The notes under the pieces are model-generated. The model saw nothing but the letters and a program-made list of their open reading frames with translations, was not told where the DNA came from and made no database searches. Positions 33,117 to 40,538 of a stretch of 64,000 nucleotides of DNA are shown piece by piece. The first letter of the stretch is position 1. Every line of letters starts with the position of its first letter. The DNA is taken from NCBI RefSeq assembly GCF_016401385.1, contig NZ_JAEACF010000001.1, positions 2,914,001 to 2,978,000 on the forward strand, read 5' to 3'. This DNA comes from Fictibacillus halophilus. Its GTDB lineage: Bacteria > Bacillota > Bacilli > Bacillales > Fictibacillaceae. A program made the position numbers and the translations under genes.

Positions 33117-34663
33117 ACGGATACTGGGCCATTCTAGGCATCGAACCAACAGACGATCTTTCAGTCATCAAAAAAGCCTATTCCAAACAACTGAAGGTTC
33201 ACCATCCAGAAGATGATCCCGAAGGCTATCAAAGACTTCGGGAAGCTTTTGATCGTGCCAAACAAGATTTAAAAAGAAGAGAGCGAGTTCCGGCACATGC
33301 TGAAGCTGCCGTTGTAGAAACGTCTTGGCCCGAACCTTCTCTTTCTCATTACAATCAAGAACAAAAAAGAGTAACTCCTGTTATCTTGCCTGATGTTGAA
33401 TCGCTAAAATCCATCGAAACATTTATAGAAAATGTTGAAAGTCTTTATAGCGATATCACATCAAGAATTTCGGAAGAGGCATGGTTGGAATTATTAGACG
33501 ATGAACTGCTATGGAGCATCGAGCACAAGCAGGAAGTAAGCGAGGAACTTCTCTACTTTATATCCGAACATCATCTCTTACCAAGGAAAATTTGGCTTCT
33601 TCTCGAGAACCAGTTCCAATGGTACGAGCTGATGAAAGAGGATCTCGATATTCTTGATACAGAAACAAAAGAACGATTCTTTCCTTATTACAAAAAACGG
33701 ATAGGACCCTCTTTCGATTTATCATATGAATTTGCAGCAAACGCGCAAGACATCCATCATGACGAATTCTTCCGAGCAAGAGAAAGAGCGTTCGACGCGT
33801 TTTTTGAAGGAGACATGAATTCAGCAGAAAATGAAGCGGCAGCAGCTAAAGAAATTTTCTCAGGTGATCCTGATCTGTTGCTCATCCAAGGACTGCTAGC
33901 TGCACATCAGCAAGCCTACGACGAGGCGGAAATTTTTCTTTCAAAAGCTTATTCCCTGCGACCCGTTCATCAGCAAACTATTACTCATTTGGCGCAGATT
34001 TTCCTTTTAAGAAAAGACTTTGACCAGGCAGCTCATCTGTTGCTCCATCATCAAGACACCAAAGAAGCGAAGTTTCTTCTCGCGACTGTCTACGTTAAGA
34101 GTGAACAATATGAAAAAGCAGAGACCCTACTCTCCGCTATGGTCTCATCGTGGCCAGATGACACGGACGTAATCAGTCTGCTGGGTCATGCGTTTTTCAA
34201 ACAAGAAAAATGGCTTGAAGCGAGGAAACAGTTCACACGGATTCGAGAAATAGAACCATACGATGGAGAAGCGATCACCATGTTAGCCGAAATCAATCGC
34301 ATATTACATACTCGGAAAATACGCAAAAAGCTAAAGCGTCGAATACCGAAGAGCCAATTAAAGAAAGAGATGAACTATTATTCTCTCAAGAAAAAAATGC
34401 TTATTTTCTTGATTAGCCAGTTAAGATGGAGGCTGCTACTCCCACTCGTACTCGCCTATATCAGCTATAAGAAGGTTAGTGAAATCGATGAAAAAACAAA
34501 CCCATTCTGGCTCATGTTCATGTTTATCCTTAACTTGTTCATCTCATCAGATCAGGACTTTTACGACTTTATTTTTTGGCCAGCCATCTGGTCGATTGTA
34601 TTCCTCGTCTCCGTTTTTTTCATTTGGCGAGAGTGGAAAAAAATCTTTCGAGGACTTCGATAA
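33113..34663 (+). CDS. HscC-partner J-domain/TPR membrane protein (DjlB/DjlC-like)
   Basis: A 516-residue protein. Residues 1-60 are a J domain (YWAILGIEPTDDLSVIKKAYSKQLKVHHPEDDPEGYQRLREAF) in which the canonical HPD is HPE followed by DD, the same variant seen in HscC-specific DjlB/DjlC. The middle (about 220-390) has TPR-like repeats (HQQTITHLAQIFLLRKDFDQAAHLL, LLGHAFFKQEKWLEARKQF). Two or three membrane helices close the protein (430-510). It should deliver clients to the neighbouring HscC at the membrane. Confidence 0.85.
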   Translation: MNGYWAILGIEPTDDLSVIKKAYSKQLKVHHPEDDPEGYQRLREAFDRAKQDLKRRERVPAHAEAAVVETSWPEPSLSHYNQEQKRVTPVILPDVESLKSIETFIENVESLYSDITSRISEEAWLELLDDELLWSIEHKQEVSEELLYFISEHHLLPRKIWLLLENQFQWYELMKEDLDILDTETKERFFPYYKKRIGPSFDLSYEFAANAQDIHHDEFFRARERAFDAFFEGDMNSAENEAAAAKEIFSGDPDLLLIQGLLAAHQQAYDEAEIFLSKAYSLRPVHQQTITHLAQIFLLRKDFDQAAHLLLHHQDTKEAKFLLATVYVKSEQYEKAETLLSAMVSSWPDDTDVISLLGHAFFKQEKWLEARKQFTRIREIEPYDGEAITMLAEINRILHTRKIRKKLKRRIPKSQLKKEMNYYSLKKKMLIFLISQLRWRLLLPLVLAYISYKKVSEIDEKTNPFWLMFMFILNLFISSDQDFYDFIFWPAIWSIVFLVSVFFIWREWKKIFRGLR

Positions 34664-34678
34664 GAGAGGAGAATACAC

Positions 34679-35359
34679 GTGTTTAAAAAACGAAAACGTC
34701 GACAAAAAAAGTCTCTTTTCATCGATTCGCTCGCTGTACTTTGCTTTAAAGGCATGGGATCGTACTATTGGGCTGTGAATCATCCTAAATACGGTGTCAG
34801 TAGGGTTGGTGCTCTTTATTTAACTGGAAAAATAGATAAAGAGATTGTACCTACTAAATTGGATTGGCTTCTCACGGAAGGCTTTCAAAAGAGGTTTTCT
34901 TCAATTAAGAAAGAGCTATTACAATTAACAGAAAATGAACAGGACTCACTTATTGATTCACTAGATGCAGAGACCGCTCATAAGTACCGCGTCGTTCGCC
35001 GTTATATGAACCGCTTAAACGAACATGGAATTGCGGCGTACGACATATCCCATTGCATCTATAACAACCAAATATTTGCAAAATCAGCTACACTATTATG
35101 GAGTAATCTCAAACACATGTCATTGATTAGAAAAGACCGGGACGAGCGCTCACAACGTGCTGCTGAGCAGGCACAATTACTCTTTTCAAACTGGAATGAA
35201 TATGTGACATCATTTATTGTAGGGGTACAATTTCGTCAAAATTCTACTGCTGATTCAGAAGCATTCATGAAAACCATGGAGCCCACCTTTACCAAGCTTC
35301 TAACATCTAAATACAGCCCATTACAAAATGCAGATTGGAATACTAATTTGAATGTGTAG
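34679..35359 (+). CDS. DUF1266-like protein of the hscC locus
   Basis: A 226-residue protein starting GTG after GAGAGGAGA, 15 bp after the J-protein gene. The segment VVRRYMNRLNEHGIAAYDISHCIYNNQIFAKSATL matches the DUF1266 pattern of helix, aWDi-type turn and helix; E. coli YbeR and YbeU, encoded beside hscC, belong to this family. Function is unknown in all cases. The repeated linkage to HscC suggests a client or third partner. Confidence 0.65.
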   Translation: MFKKRKRRQKKSLFIDSLAVLCFKGMGSYYWAVNHPKYGVSRVGALYLTGKIDKEIVPTKLDWLLTEGFQKRFSSIKKELLQLTENEQDSLIDSLDAETAHKYRVVRRYMNRLNEHGIAAYDISHCIYNNQIFAKSATLLWSNLKHMSLIRKDRDERSQRAAEQAQLLFSNWNEYVTSFIVGVQFRQNSTADSEAFMKTMEPTFTKLLTSKYSPLQNADWNTNLNV

Positions 35360-35406
35360 TGGTTGTGTGGTGCAACAAGCTTGATAGAGGCGGTTGGTGT
35401 TGCTTG

Positions 35407-35519
35407 TTTGACCCATAGATTGAGGTTTGACTCATAGACTTCCCTTTTTGACCCATAGAAGTCTTCGTTTGACCCATAGGTGACTAGTTACGACCCATAG
35501 AGAACACTTTGACTCATAG
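35407..35519 (+). repeat. Array C (core TTTGACCCATAGA), 21- and 19-bp steps
   Basis: Cores start at 35407, 35426, 35447, 35468, 35489 and 35508 (steps 19, 21, 21, 21, 19). Variants are TTTGACCCATAG, TTTGACTCATAG and TACGACCCATAG. The 6-9 bases between cores are unrelated. It lies between the DUF1266-like stop and the shared terminator, so it should be transcribed as 3' untranslated RNA. Confidence 0.88.
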
Positions 35520-35554
35520 GATATCGGCTACCACTCAATCAGACTATAAAATGA

Positions 35555-35614
35555 ATAGGGCTGACCATTCAAAGATCACTTGAAGTGCTCTTATGTGGTC
35601 AGCCCTATCTTTTA
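35555..35614. terminator. Long-stem terminator between convergent units
   Basis: A perfect 13-bp stem ATAGGGCTGACCA/TGGTCAGCCCTAT with a 28-nt loop is followed by CTTTT. Confidence 0.7.
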
Positions 35615-36370
35615 ATATCTCAACTTCATCAATACGCTCTTAATCTCTTCATCATTCATCATCAGTTCGGAATGTTTCTCCGTAATTTTAGCCAGCGCCA
35701 CATCATGATAAAAGAACTCAATGAAAACTTTGATAAATGGCCGGGATTTGGTCTTCAATGCTTGCCAACTCTGACTCTCCATCCCTGCAAAGATGACTTC
35801 TGTCTCATCGACAACAACGAGGCGAAATCGCTCTAGCGAGTGATGCTCCTGTGCAGGAATCAAGGTGTGCACATGGGACAGCGTAGACTCCAACTCACCG
35901 ACAACAAGCACTTCCACATCCACGCCCTGCTTTTCCTTTTCCTGCAGAATTGGTAGGATTTCTTGAATATCATCTTGCCAGCCAGAAACGCGAATGGATT
36001 CTTCAGCTGTTTGCAAAAGCTGCTTCGTTTGCGCGCGGATCGACGAATCCACCTTCAGACTCCAAACGTGTTCATCGTAAAATTTTCGCTTTGACGTATT
36101 ATTTTTGAGCTGCTCCACGTTTTCCTGAAATTCTGTCGTCAGCTTCTCGATCACGATCGACAGCGGTAGCGCGGTATACAGTTTCTTCTTCTCTGAAACC
36201 GAATCCAGCACCATGCCTTTTTCGATCATGCGCGATAATACTTCATAAATCTTGGATTTCGGAACACCCGAGTATTTAACGATATTTGTCGCGTCCATTG
36301 GTTCCTCGCTTGACGCAAGAACCTCGAACACCTGACTTTCGTATTGTGAAAAACCGAATTTTTGTAGCAT
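35612..36370 (-). CDS. TrmB-family transcriptional regulator
   Basis: A 252-residue regulator. The N-terminal winged HTH (MLQKFGFSQYESQVFEVLASSEEPMDATNIVKYSGVPKSKIYEVLSRMIEKGMV) is the TrmB domain. A coiled linker (EFQENVEQLKNN) and a PLD-like ligand domain (SIRVSGWQDDIQEILP, FRLVVVDETEVIFAG) follow. TrmB proteins answer to sugars. No sugar gene is adjacent, so the target is unclear. Confidence 0.85.
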   Translation of the reverse strand: MLQKFGFSQYESQVFEVLASSEEPMDATNIVKYSGVPKSKIYEVLSRMIEKGMVLDSVSEKKKLYTALPLSIVIEKLTTEFQENVEQLKNNTSKRKFYDEHVWSLKVDSSIRAQTKQLLQTAEESIRVSGWQDDIQEILPILQEKEKQGVDVEVLVVGELESTLSHVHTLIPAQEHHSLERFRLVVVDETEVIFAGMESQSWQALKTKSRPFIKVFIEFFYHDVALAKITEKHSELMMNDEEIKSVLMKLRY

Positions 36371-36509
36371 GGTTCCTCCTAAAAACGGTTATGTATGCAT
36401 AACAAATGTAATCTGCTTTATAATAGCATGTTTAATATTTTTTCTCACATCGTTCTAGCAGTATGTATCACTTTAGGTCTGTCGAACATTGTCGACTCGC
36501 GAGTATATT

Positions 36510-36588
36510 CTTATTTTCGTGAAATTAAATGAGATTTTTTTAAGAATCATTATGAAATTCGTGAAATTCTGGCGTTTTTCGTGAGATT
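36510..36588 (+). repeat. Array F, short degenerate (core TTCGTGAAATT)
   Basis: TCGTGAAATT begins at 36517 and 36559 (42 bp, two steps of 21), with a weak copy between and TCGTGAGATT at 36579 (20 bp). It lies downstream of the lipoprotein gene at 36587 and touches its stop codon. This is the weakest of the arrays. Confidence 0.5.
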
Positions 36589-37015
36589 ACCTCTCATCAT
36601 TCACATAGTCACAGCGATATACGCTAGATGGTTTATTCATTTCTTTTGTATACAGCCATTCCGTACCATTTTCTAACATAAATTGCACTTCGGTTCCAAC
36701 CGGCAATTGAGACGCATAGTAAGTTATTTTGTTATTTAAAGAACCCTTAAATTTTTGTTCTATTTTTATCGGCATCTTTTTACTTTTATCTATTCCAGAC
36801 TCCATTCTGTCAAAAACACAGATCCTAGCTGAAAGGGAATCAATTATAAAGTCGGCATCTTTTTTTAGAAGTTGTCTGCCTTCCTGTAATACTTTCGCTC
36901 TCCCTTCTTCTTCTATCAGAGCAATCTGTCTTGCTCCTTGAACCTTTGGATTTTCACTTTCATAAGTACAACCATTAATAACCAACAGAAGTAAAAAACA
37001 CAATAAATTCTTCAG
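36587..37015 (-). CDS. Small lipoprotein with a probable CTG start
   Basis: A 142-residue exported protein with a lipobox (LLLLVINGC). The only well placed ribosome site (GAAGGT) points to CTG at 37015, giving a normal lipoprotein signal MKNLLCFLLLLVINGC. The ATG, TTG and GTG choices upstream lack a usable site or add an odd basic extension. The mature part has helices (KVQGARQIALIEEEGRAKVLQ) and a beta-like tail. The family is unknown. Confidence 0.6.
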   Translation of the reverse strand: MKNLLCFLLLLVINGCTYESENPKVQGARQIALIEEEGRAKVLQEGRQLLKKDADFIIDSLSARICVFDRMESGIDKSKKMPIKIEQKFKGSLNNKITYYASQLPVGTEVQFMLENGTEWLYTKEMNKPSSVYRCDYVNDER

Positions 37016-37163
37016 AACATTACCTTCTTTCCACTTTCCACGAATAATCAAATACAACTCTCTATTCTGTTAAGAGCATACACTTCCTTCTTAAGATATG
37101 GAATATTTTAACTTCATCTGAAATCACCCGATATATTTAGAAAAGAATAAAAGAGGAATACAA

Positions 37164-37340
37164 ATGGAAACTACAATAAATCTATTATTAACATTCATCG
37201 GGAACATCATTTCCGTATGGATTATATTTGAGGTAATGGAAAAACTGCTAGAAGTGAAAATGCCAGACCCAAAACGGAGAAAGGTTTTTTGGCTGATTGT
37301 GACCCTATCCACACTGTCTAGCTATCTCATAGGGTTTTGA
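37164..37340 (+). CDS. 58-residue two-span membrane protein
   Basis: A short ORF, METTINLLLTFIGNIISVWI..., preceded by AAGAGGAA seven bases before the ATG and followed by a terminator. It has two hydrophobic segments with a charged loop (KLLEVKMPDPKRRK) between. Not recognised. The opposite-strand ORF over it lacks a ribosome site. Confidence 0.55.
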   Translation: METTINLLLTFIGNIISVWIIFEVMEKLLEVKMPDPKRRKVFWLIVTLSTLSSYLIGF

Positions 37341-37352
37341 AAATTGAATATA

Positions 37353-37386
37353 CAAAAAGCACTCCTCAATAATCAGGAGTGCTTTC
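37353..37386. terminator. Bidirectional terminator
   Basis: AAAGCACTCCT/AGGAGTGCTTT lies between the small membrane gene and the lipoprotein gene. Confidence 0.8.
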
Positions 37387-37401
37387 CGTTCCATATAAAT
37401 G

Positions 37402-38682
37402 TTACCTCGGTAACGTAAACTTCGCTTTTTTCTCGCCAAACAGGTACTTTCCGTCTCCAAAGAACGGGCCAACCTCTAAATCAAACGACTTGAACAATTG
37501 GAATTCGTCTTTACGGAATAAGAATACGGTATACTTTTCTTTCTCTTCGCCTGGCTTCACACTTTTCGGATCGCGTGGCTCTGCGAACGCATTGCTTAAT
37601 GCTGATCCGCGGTCTTTATCGATGGTTACTTTTCCAGGTACGTTGTAGATGTCGATCTCTTTCTTACCGTTGTTTTTGATCATCGTTTTAACCGTTAACG
37701 CGACTAACTCTGCATCTTCAAAGCGCGACTCGTTACCTGCTGTTGGGATGACTTCTGTGTACTGAACGCCTTCTAACGTCACTTCCATGTCACCGACTGT
37801 TTGTTTTTGTCCGATGCCTGTTTTCTCAAAAATCATTTTCTTATCTGCTAGATTGTTAGCTGACATTAAGTCTGGATAGAACTTTTGCTCACTTGCGGAT
37901 GCCTTTGCTTGTTCTCCGCTATATGCAAAATCAAAGATCTTTTCTTGCATAAAATCTTGCATACCACTGAAATCTTTGTTTGGTGCAGCGCTTGCTTCAA
38001 TAACGAACTTTGGTTTTACACTCGTCATCGTTTGGTAATCCGCTTCTGTGATCATGAACGTGATCAGACCCGACGTCTTCTCACCAGCTTTATACATGTT
38101 GGTATTGCCGTCGATGCCCTCTGTATATGTTTTCGGACGCAGTCCTTTTCCTTCTTCAATAAAATTTCTTGTGTTGGATGGAATGTACGTTAGGTTATCA
38201 GTTAGACGAATATTCGTTGTTCCGTTAAAATAAACGTCTTTCCCAGATTGGTTATCAACAGACATACGTGCCGTGAGGATATAACCGTTTGGTGAATCAT
38301 CAAAACGTGCAGCTGTTGACTCGTTCATACCCGTCACTTTTACGAGTTGGTACTCATCAATTGTAACTTTAAAGCCACTACCTTCATTTACGAACCCAGG
38401 ATTGCTATTCGTATACAGGACTTCAACTTTTCCACCTGTATCTTCTTCTATGTAAGGATTCAACACTTCGCCCGAATCACCGCTTGCTGGCTCCTCTTTT
38501 TTCTCTTCATTTTTCTCTTCTTTTTTCGGCTCGTCAGCAGCTTTTGCTTTCTCTTCAACTTTTACTTCTTTCTCTTCCTTATCTCCTGATGCCTTTTCGC
38601 TATCTCCACATCCACTTAGCATGAGGACAGCAGATAGTCCTGCCACAACAACGAACTTAGATTTAGACTTAGCTTTCAACAA
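37402..38682 (-). CDS. Lipoprotein with DUF5068/DUF4352-like domains
   Basis: A 426-residue lipoprotein. Lipobox LMLSGCG near residue 28, then a long Lys/Glu linker (residues 30-70: EEKEVKVEEKAKAADEPKKE) that spans the wall, then two immunoglobulin-like beta domains (about 90-240 and 260-425), the first with the KVTIDEYQLVKVTGMN and ILTARMSVDNQSGKDVYF signatures of DUF5068/DUF4352. The start is TTG at 38682, eight bases after AAGGAG. Its job is unknown; it is expected to sit at the membrane-wall interface. Confidence 0.75.
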   Translation of the reverse strand: MLKAKSKSKFVVVAGLSAVLMLSGCGDSEKASGDKEEKEVKVEEKAKAADEPKKEEKNEEKKEEPASGDSGEVLNPYIEEDTGGKVEVLYTNSNPGFVNEGSGFKVTIDEYQLVKVTGMNESTAARFDDSPNGYILTARMSVDNQSGKDVYFNGTTNIRLTDNLTYIPSNTRNFIEEGKGLRPKTYTEGIDGNTNMYKAGEKTSGLITFMITEADYQTMTSVKPKFVIEASAAPNKDFSGMQDFMQEKIFDFAYSGEQAKASASEQKFYPDLMSANNLADKKMIFEKTGIGQKQTVGDMEVTLEGVQYTEVIPTAGNESRFEDAELVALTVKTMIKNNGKKEIDIYNVPGKVTIDKDRGSALSNAFAEPRDPKSVKPGEEKEKYTVFLFRKDEFQLFKSFDLEVGPFFGDGKYLFGEKKAKFTLPR

Positions 38683-38934
38683 ACTGACCACTCCTTCTAT
38701 ATATATCTTCCAATTTCTTCACATTGTCTTATTTACCATTATTCGACAGATATGAAACCTATTAATATGTAAAAATATGTATTTATGTTAAAAAACACAA
38801 CTCTCTGATCATACACTTAATTCCATATTTACTCTTAAGTCTAAAGAACCAAATACCTGAATTTTTATCCATTTATTTCTAATTAACTATATAATGGAAT
38901 TTGTAGGAAAAAGAATAGTAAAGGCGGATGAAAA

Positions 38935-39786
38935 GTGAAGAAAATCAGTGTTCTACTACTTGCTCTCTTGATCATGTTTGGTATGTTCTCTCCACGATCA
39001 GCATCAGCAATGAACGCTCCCTTTGTTTATATGAAGGGGCAAAAGCTGAGTTTTACGAATCAAGTAAAAACGCAAAACGGTGTCACATTTATTGAATTAC
39101 GAAAAGTTTTTGAATTGCTAGGAGTGAAACTCACTTACACACCTAGTACGATGGAGATCACAGGAGAAAAGAAAGATTATATTTTAAAGACAAAAGTAGG
39201 TTCTGATAGTGCCTATATCAATGGGGTAGAAAAAAAGATGCCTGCTCCGTCTTATGCGAAGAACAGCAGAACGATGATCCCGCTTCGCTTTCTTAGTGAG
39301 CATATGGGTTTGAAGGTCGACTGGGTCAAAGAAATCAGTAGCATCATCATTACAGGTGATAATCTATATTCTGACCTTACTTTTACAAAAGAAGAGCTTA
39401 ACAAGGATCTTCTCTCTCAGTTTAAAGAGGGCAAACTAGGAAACTTCCCTATCGGTATCATTAGTCAGTACGACGATCAGTACTTTGAAATGCTAGGTGC
39501 ACCACAAGCTGTAAATAACAAGGAACGTTATTACACGTATGGCGATTACCGACTATACTATGAGATGTTCAGACATGGAAATACATATATCAAAGAACTT
39601 CGTGTGTATCCTCAAGCATTTGAAGCACTTTCATTAAACAAAGTAAGAGATACGTTAGGAAAGCCACATAAAATGTATACCGACCAAAAGACAGGAACCA
39701 CTGTTTATGTTTGGAATGATACAAAGCACTCTATGGGGTTCCACTTTATCGATTCGAACCATCTGGAATATATTAGTGTGAAATAA
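38935..39786 (+). CDS. Secreted copper amine oxidase N-domain (stalk) protein
   Basis: A 283-residue exported protein with GTG start after AAGGCGG. The signal peptide covers residues 1-25 (MFSPRSASA). A stalk domain (about 30-145: FTNQVKTQNGVTFIELRKVFELLGVKLTYTP ... TMIPLRFLSEHMGLKVDW) matches the Cu_amine_oxidN1 family, a wall-associated module unrelated to amine oxidation. The C-terminal half is unrecognised. Confidence 0.8.
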   Translation: MKKISVLLLALLIMFGMFSPRSASAMNAPFVYMKGQKLSFTNQVKTQNGVTFIELRKVFELLGVKLTYTPSTMEITGEKKDYILKTKVGSDSAYINGVEKKMPAPSYAKNSRTMIPLRFLSEHMGLKVDWVKEISSIIITGDNLYSDLTFTKEELNKDLLSQFKEGKLGNFPIGIISQYDDQYFEMLGAPQAVNNKERYYTYGDYRLYYEMFRHGNTYIKELRVYPQAFEALSLNKVRDTLGKPHKMYTDQKTGTTVYVWNDTKHSMGFHFIDSNHLEYISVK

Positions 39787-39789
39787 TGA

Positions 39790-39833
39790 TGCACAAAAAA
39801 GCACTGCGGAAGATTACTCCGCAGTGCTTTTAA
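39790..39833. terminator. Bidirectional terminator
   Basis: AAAAAGCACTGCGGA/TCCGCAGTGCTTTT is a long perfect stem between convergent genes. Confidence 0.9.
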
Positions 39834-40254
39834 CGTCTCCATGCTTCAAATAATGTTTATTCTTACTTGTAGATAAGCCCTTTTGAGAGATATTGTTTTT
39901 GTTTTTTACCCAAAAGTAATAAGTAACAGCCGGTTCATTCTCAAATACAACAGAGATCACATACGGATTTAAATGTTTGAAACCTTCTTTACGATGTGGG
40001 ACGGTAGTTATTGTCCAACGCTCATTAGGATACTGCTTCTCTAAATAAGGTTTTAATAATTCTACCTTTTTAGTAATTTGTGCGTCGATCCATATTGGGC
40101 GAACTACAAAAAATACAGAGAATACTAACCATAGTATGATGGCAAAGCTCAAGCTGATCTTACGGTATTTCCCTTTCAAAAAAGAGGAAAGAATGACAAT
40201 CGTTACAAGGGCACCACCAACAGTTATGATCTCTATTAGTTCTTTAGGATTCAT
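39814..40254 (-). CDS. Two-span membrane protein, unknown
   Basis: A 146-residue protein with two N-terminal membrane helices (TVGGALVTIVILSSFLKG, ISLSFAIILWLVFSVFFVV) and a soluble outer domain (LLKPYLEKQYPNERWTIT..., YVISVVFENEPAVTYYFWV). The ATG at 40254 has GGAGG six bases upstream; the longer TTG form lacks a site. The outer domain is reminiscent of small YfjL/DUF3139-type domains, held weakly. Confidence 0.6.
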   Translation of the reverse strand: MNPKELIEIITVGGALVTIVILSSFLKGKYRKISLSFAIILWLVFSVFFVVRPIWIDAQITKKVELLKPYLEKQYPNERWTITTVPHRKEGFKHLNPYVISVVFENEPAVTYYFWVKNKNNISQKGLSTSKNKHYLKHGDVKSTAE

Positions 40255-40319
40255 CTCGTTCCTCCATACATTGATAGCAAACCTTTGGTAAGATGTTCGT
40301 TCATCTGTGTTGGATGTAA

Positions 40320-40473
40320 TCAATAGTTATATTTCTTCGTAAATGTTTCCATACCTTCATGATACTCATGGATAATCTTTTGATGCTCCAGTCCTTTTTG
40401 GTCGGATGACTCAATCAAACTCTTATCCTGCTTCTCGAAAGCATTTTTTCCAGCACCCCATTTTAAACTTCAA
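40320..40473 (-). pseudogene. 50-codon ORF broken by one extra G
   Basis: From TTG at 40473 (after AGAAGGG) the frame reads MKFKMG, then breaks in a GGGG run at about 40456-40460. Removing one G gives an uninterrupted reading (GAGKNAFEKQDKSLIESSD, KGLEHQKIIHEYHEGMETFT) to the TGA at 40320. It is either a recent frameshift or a sequencing error in a homopolymer. Unrecognised. Confidence 0.4.
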
Positions 40474-40538
40474 CTTCCCTTCTCTAGTAATCATGCTATA
40501 TTAGAATAGTATGACAAATTAGAAAGGATCGTGATGTT

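Noticed and set aside
37124..37312. 62-codon minus-strand ORF
   Set aside because: The plus strand here has a better ORF with a ribosome site and a two-span membrane pattern.
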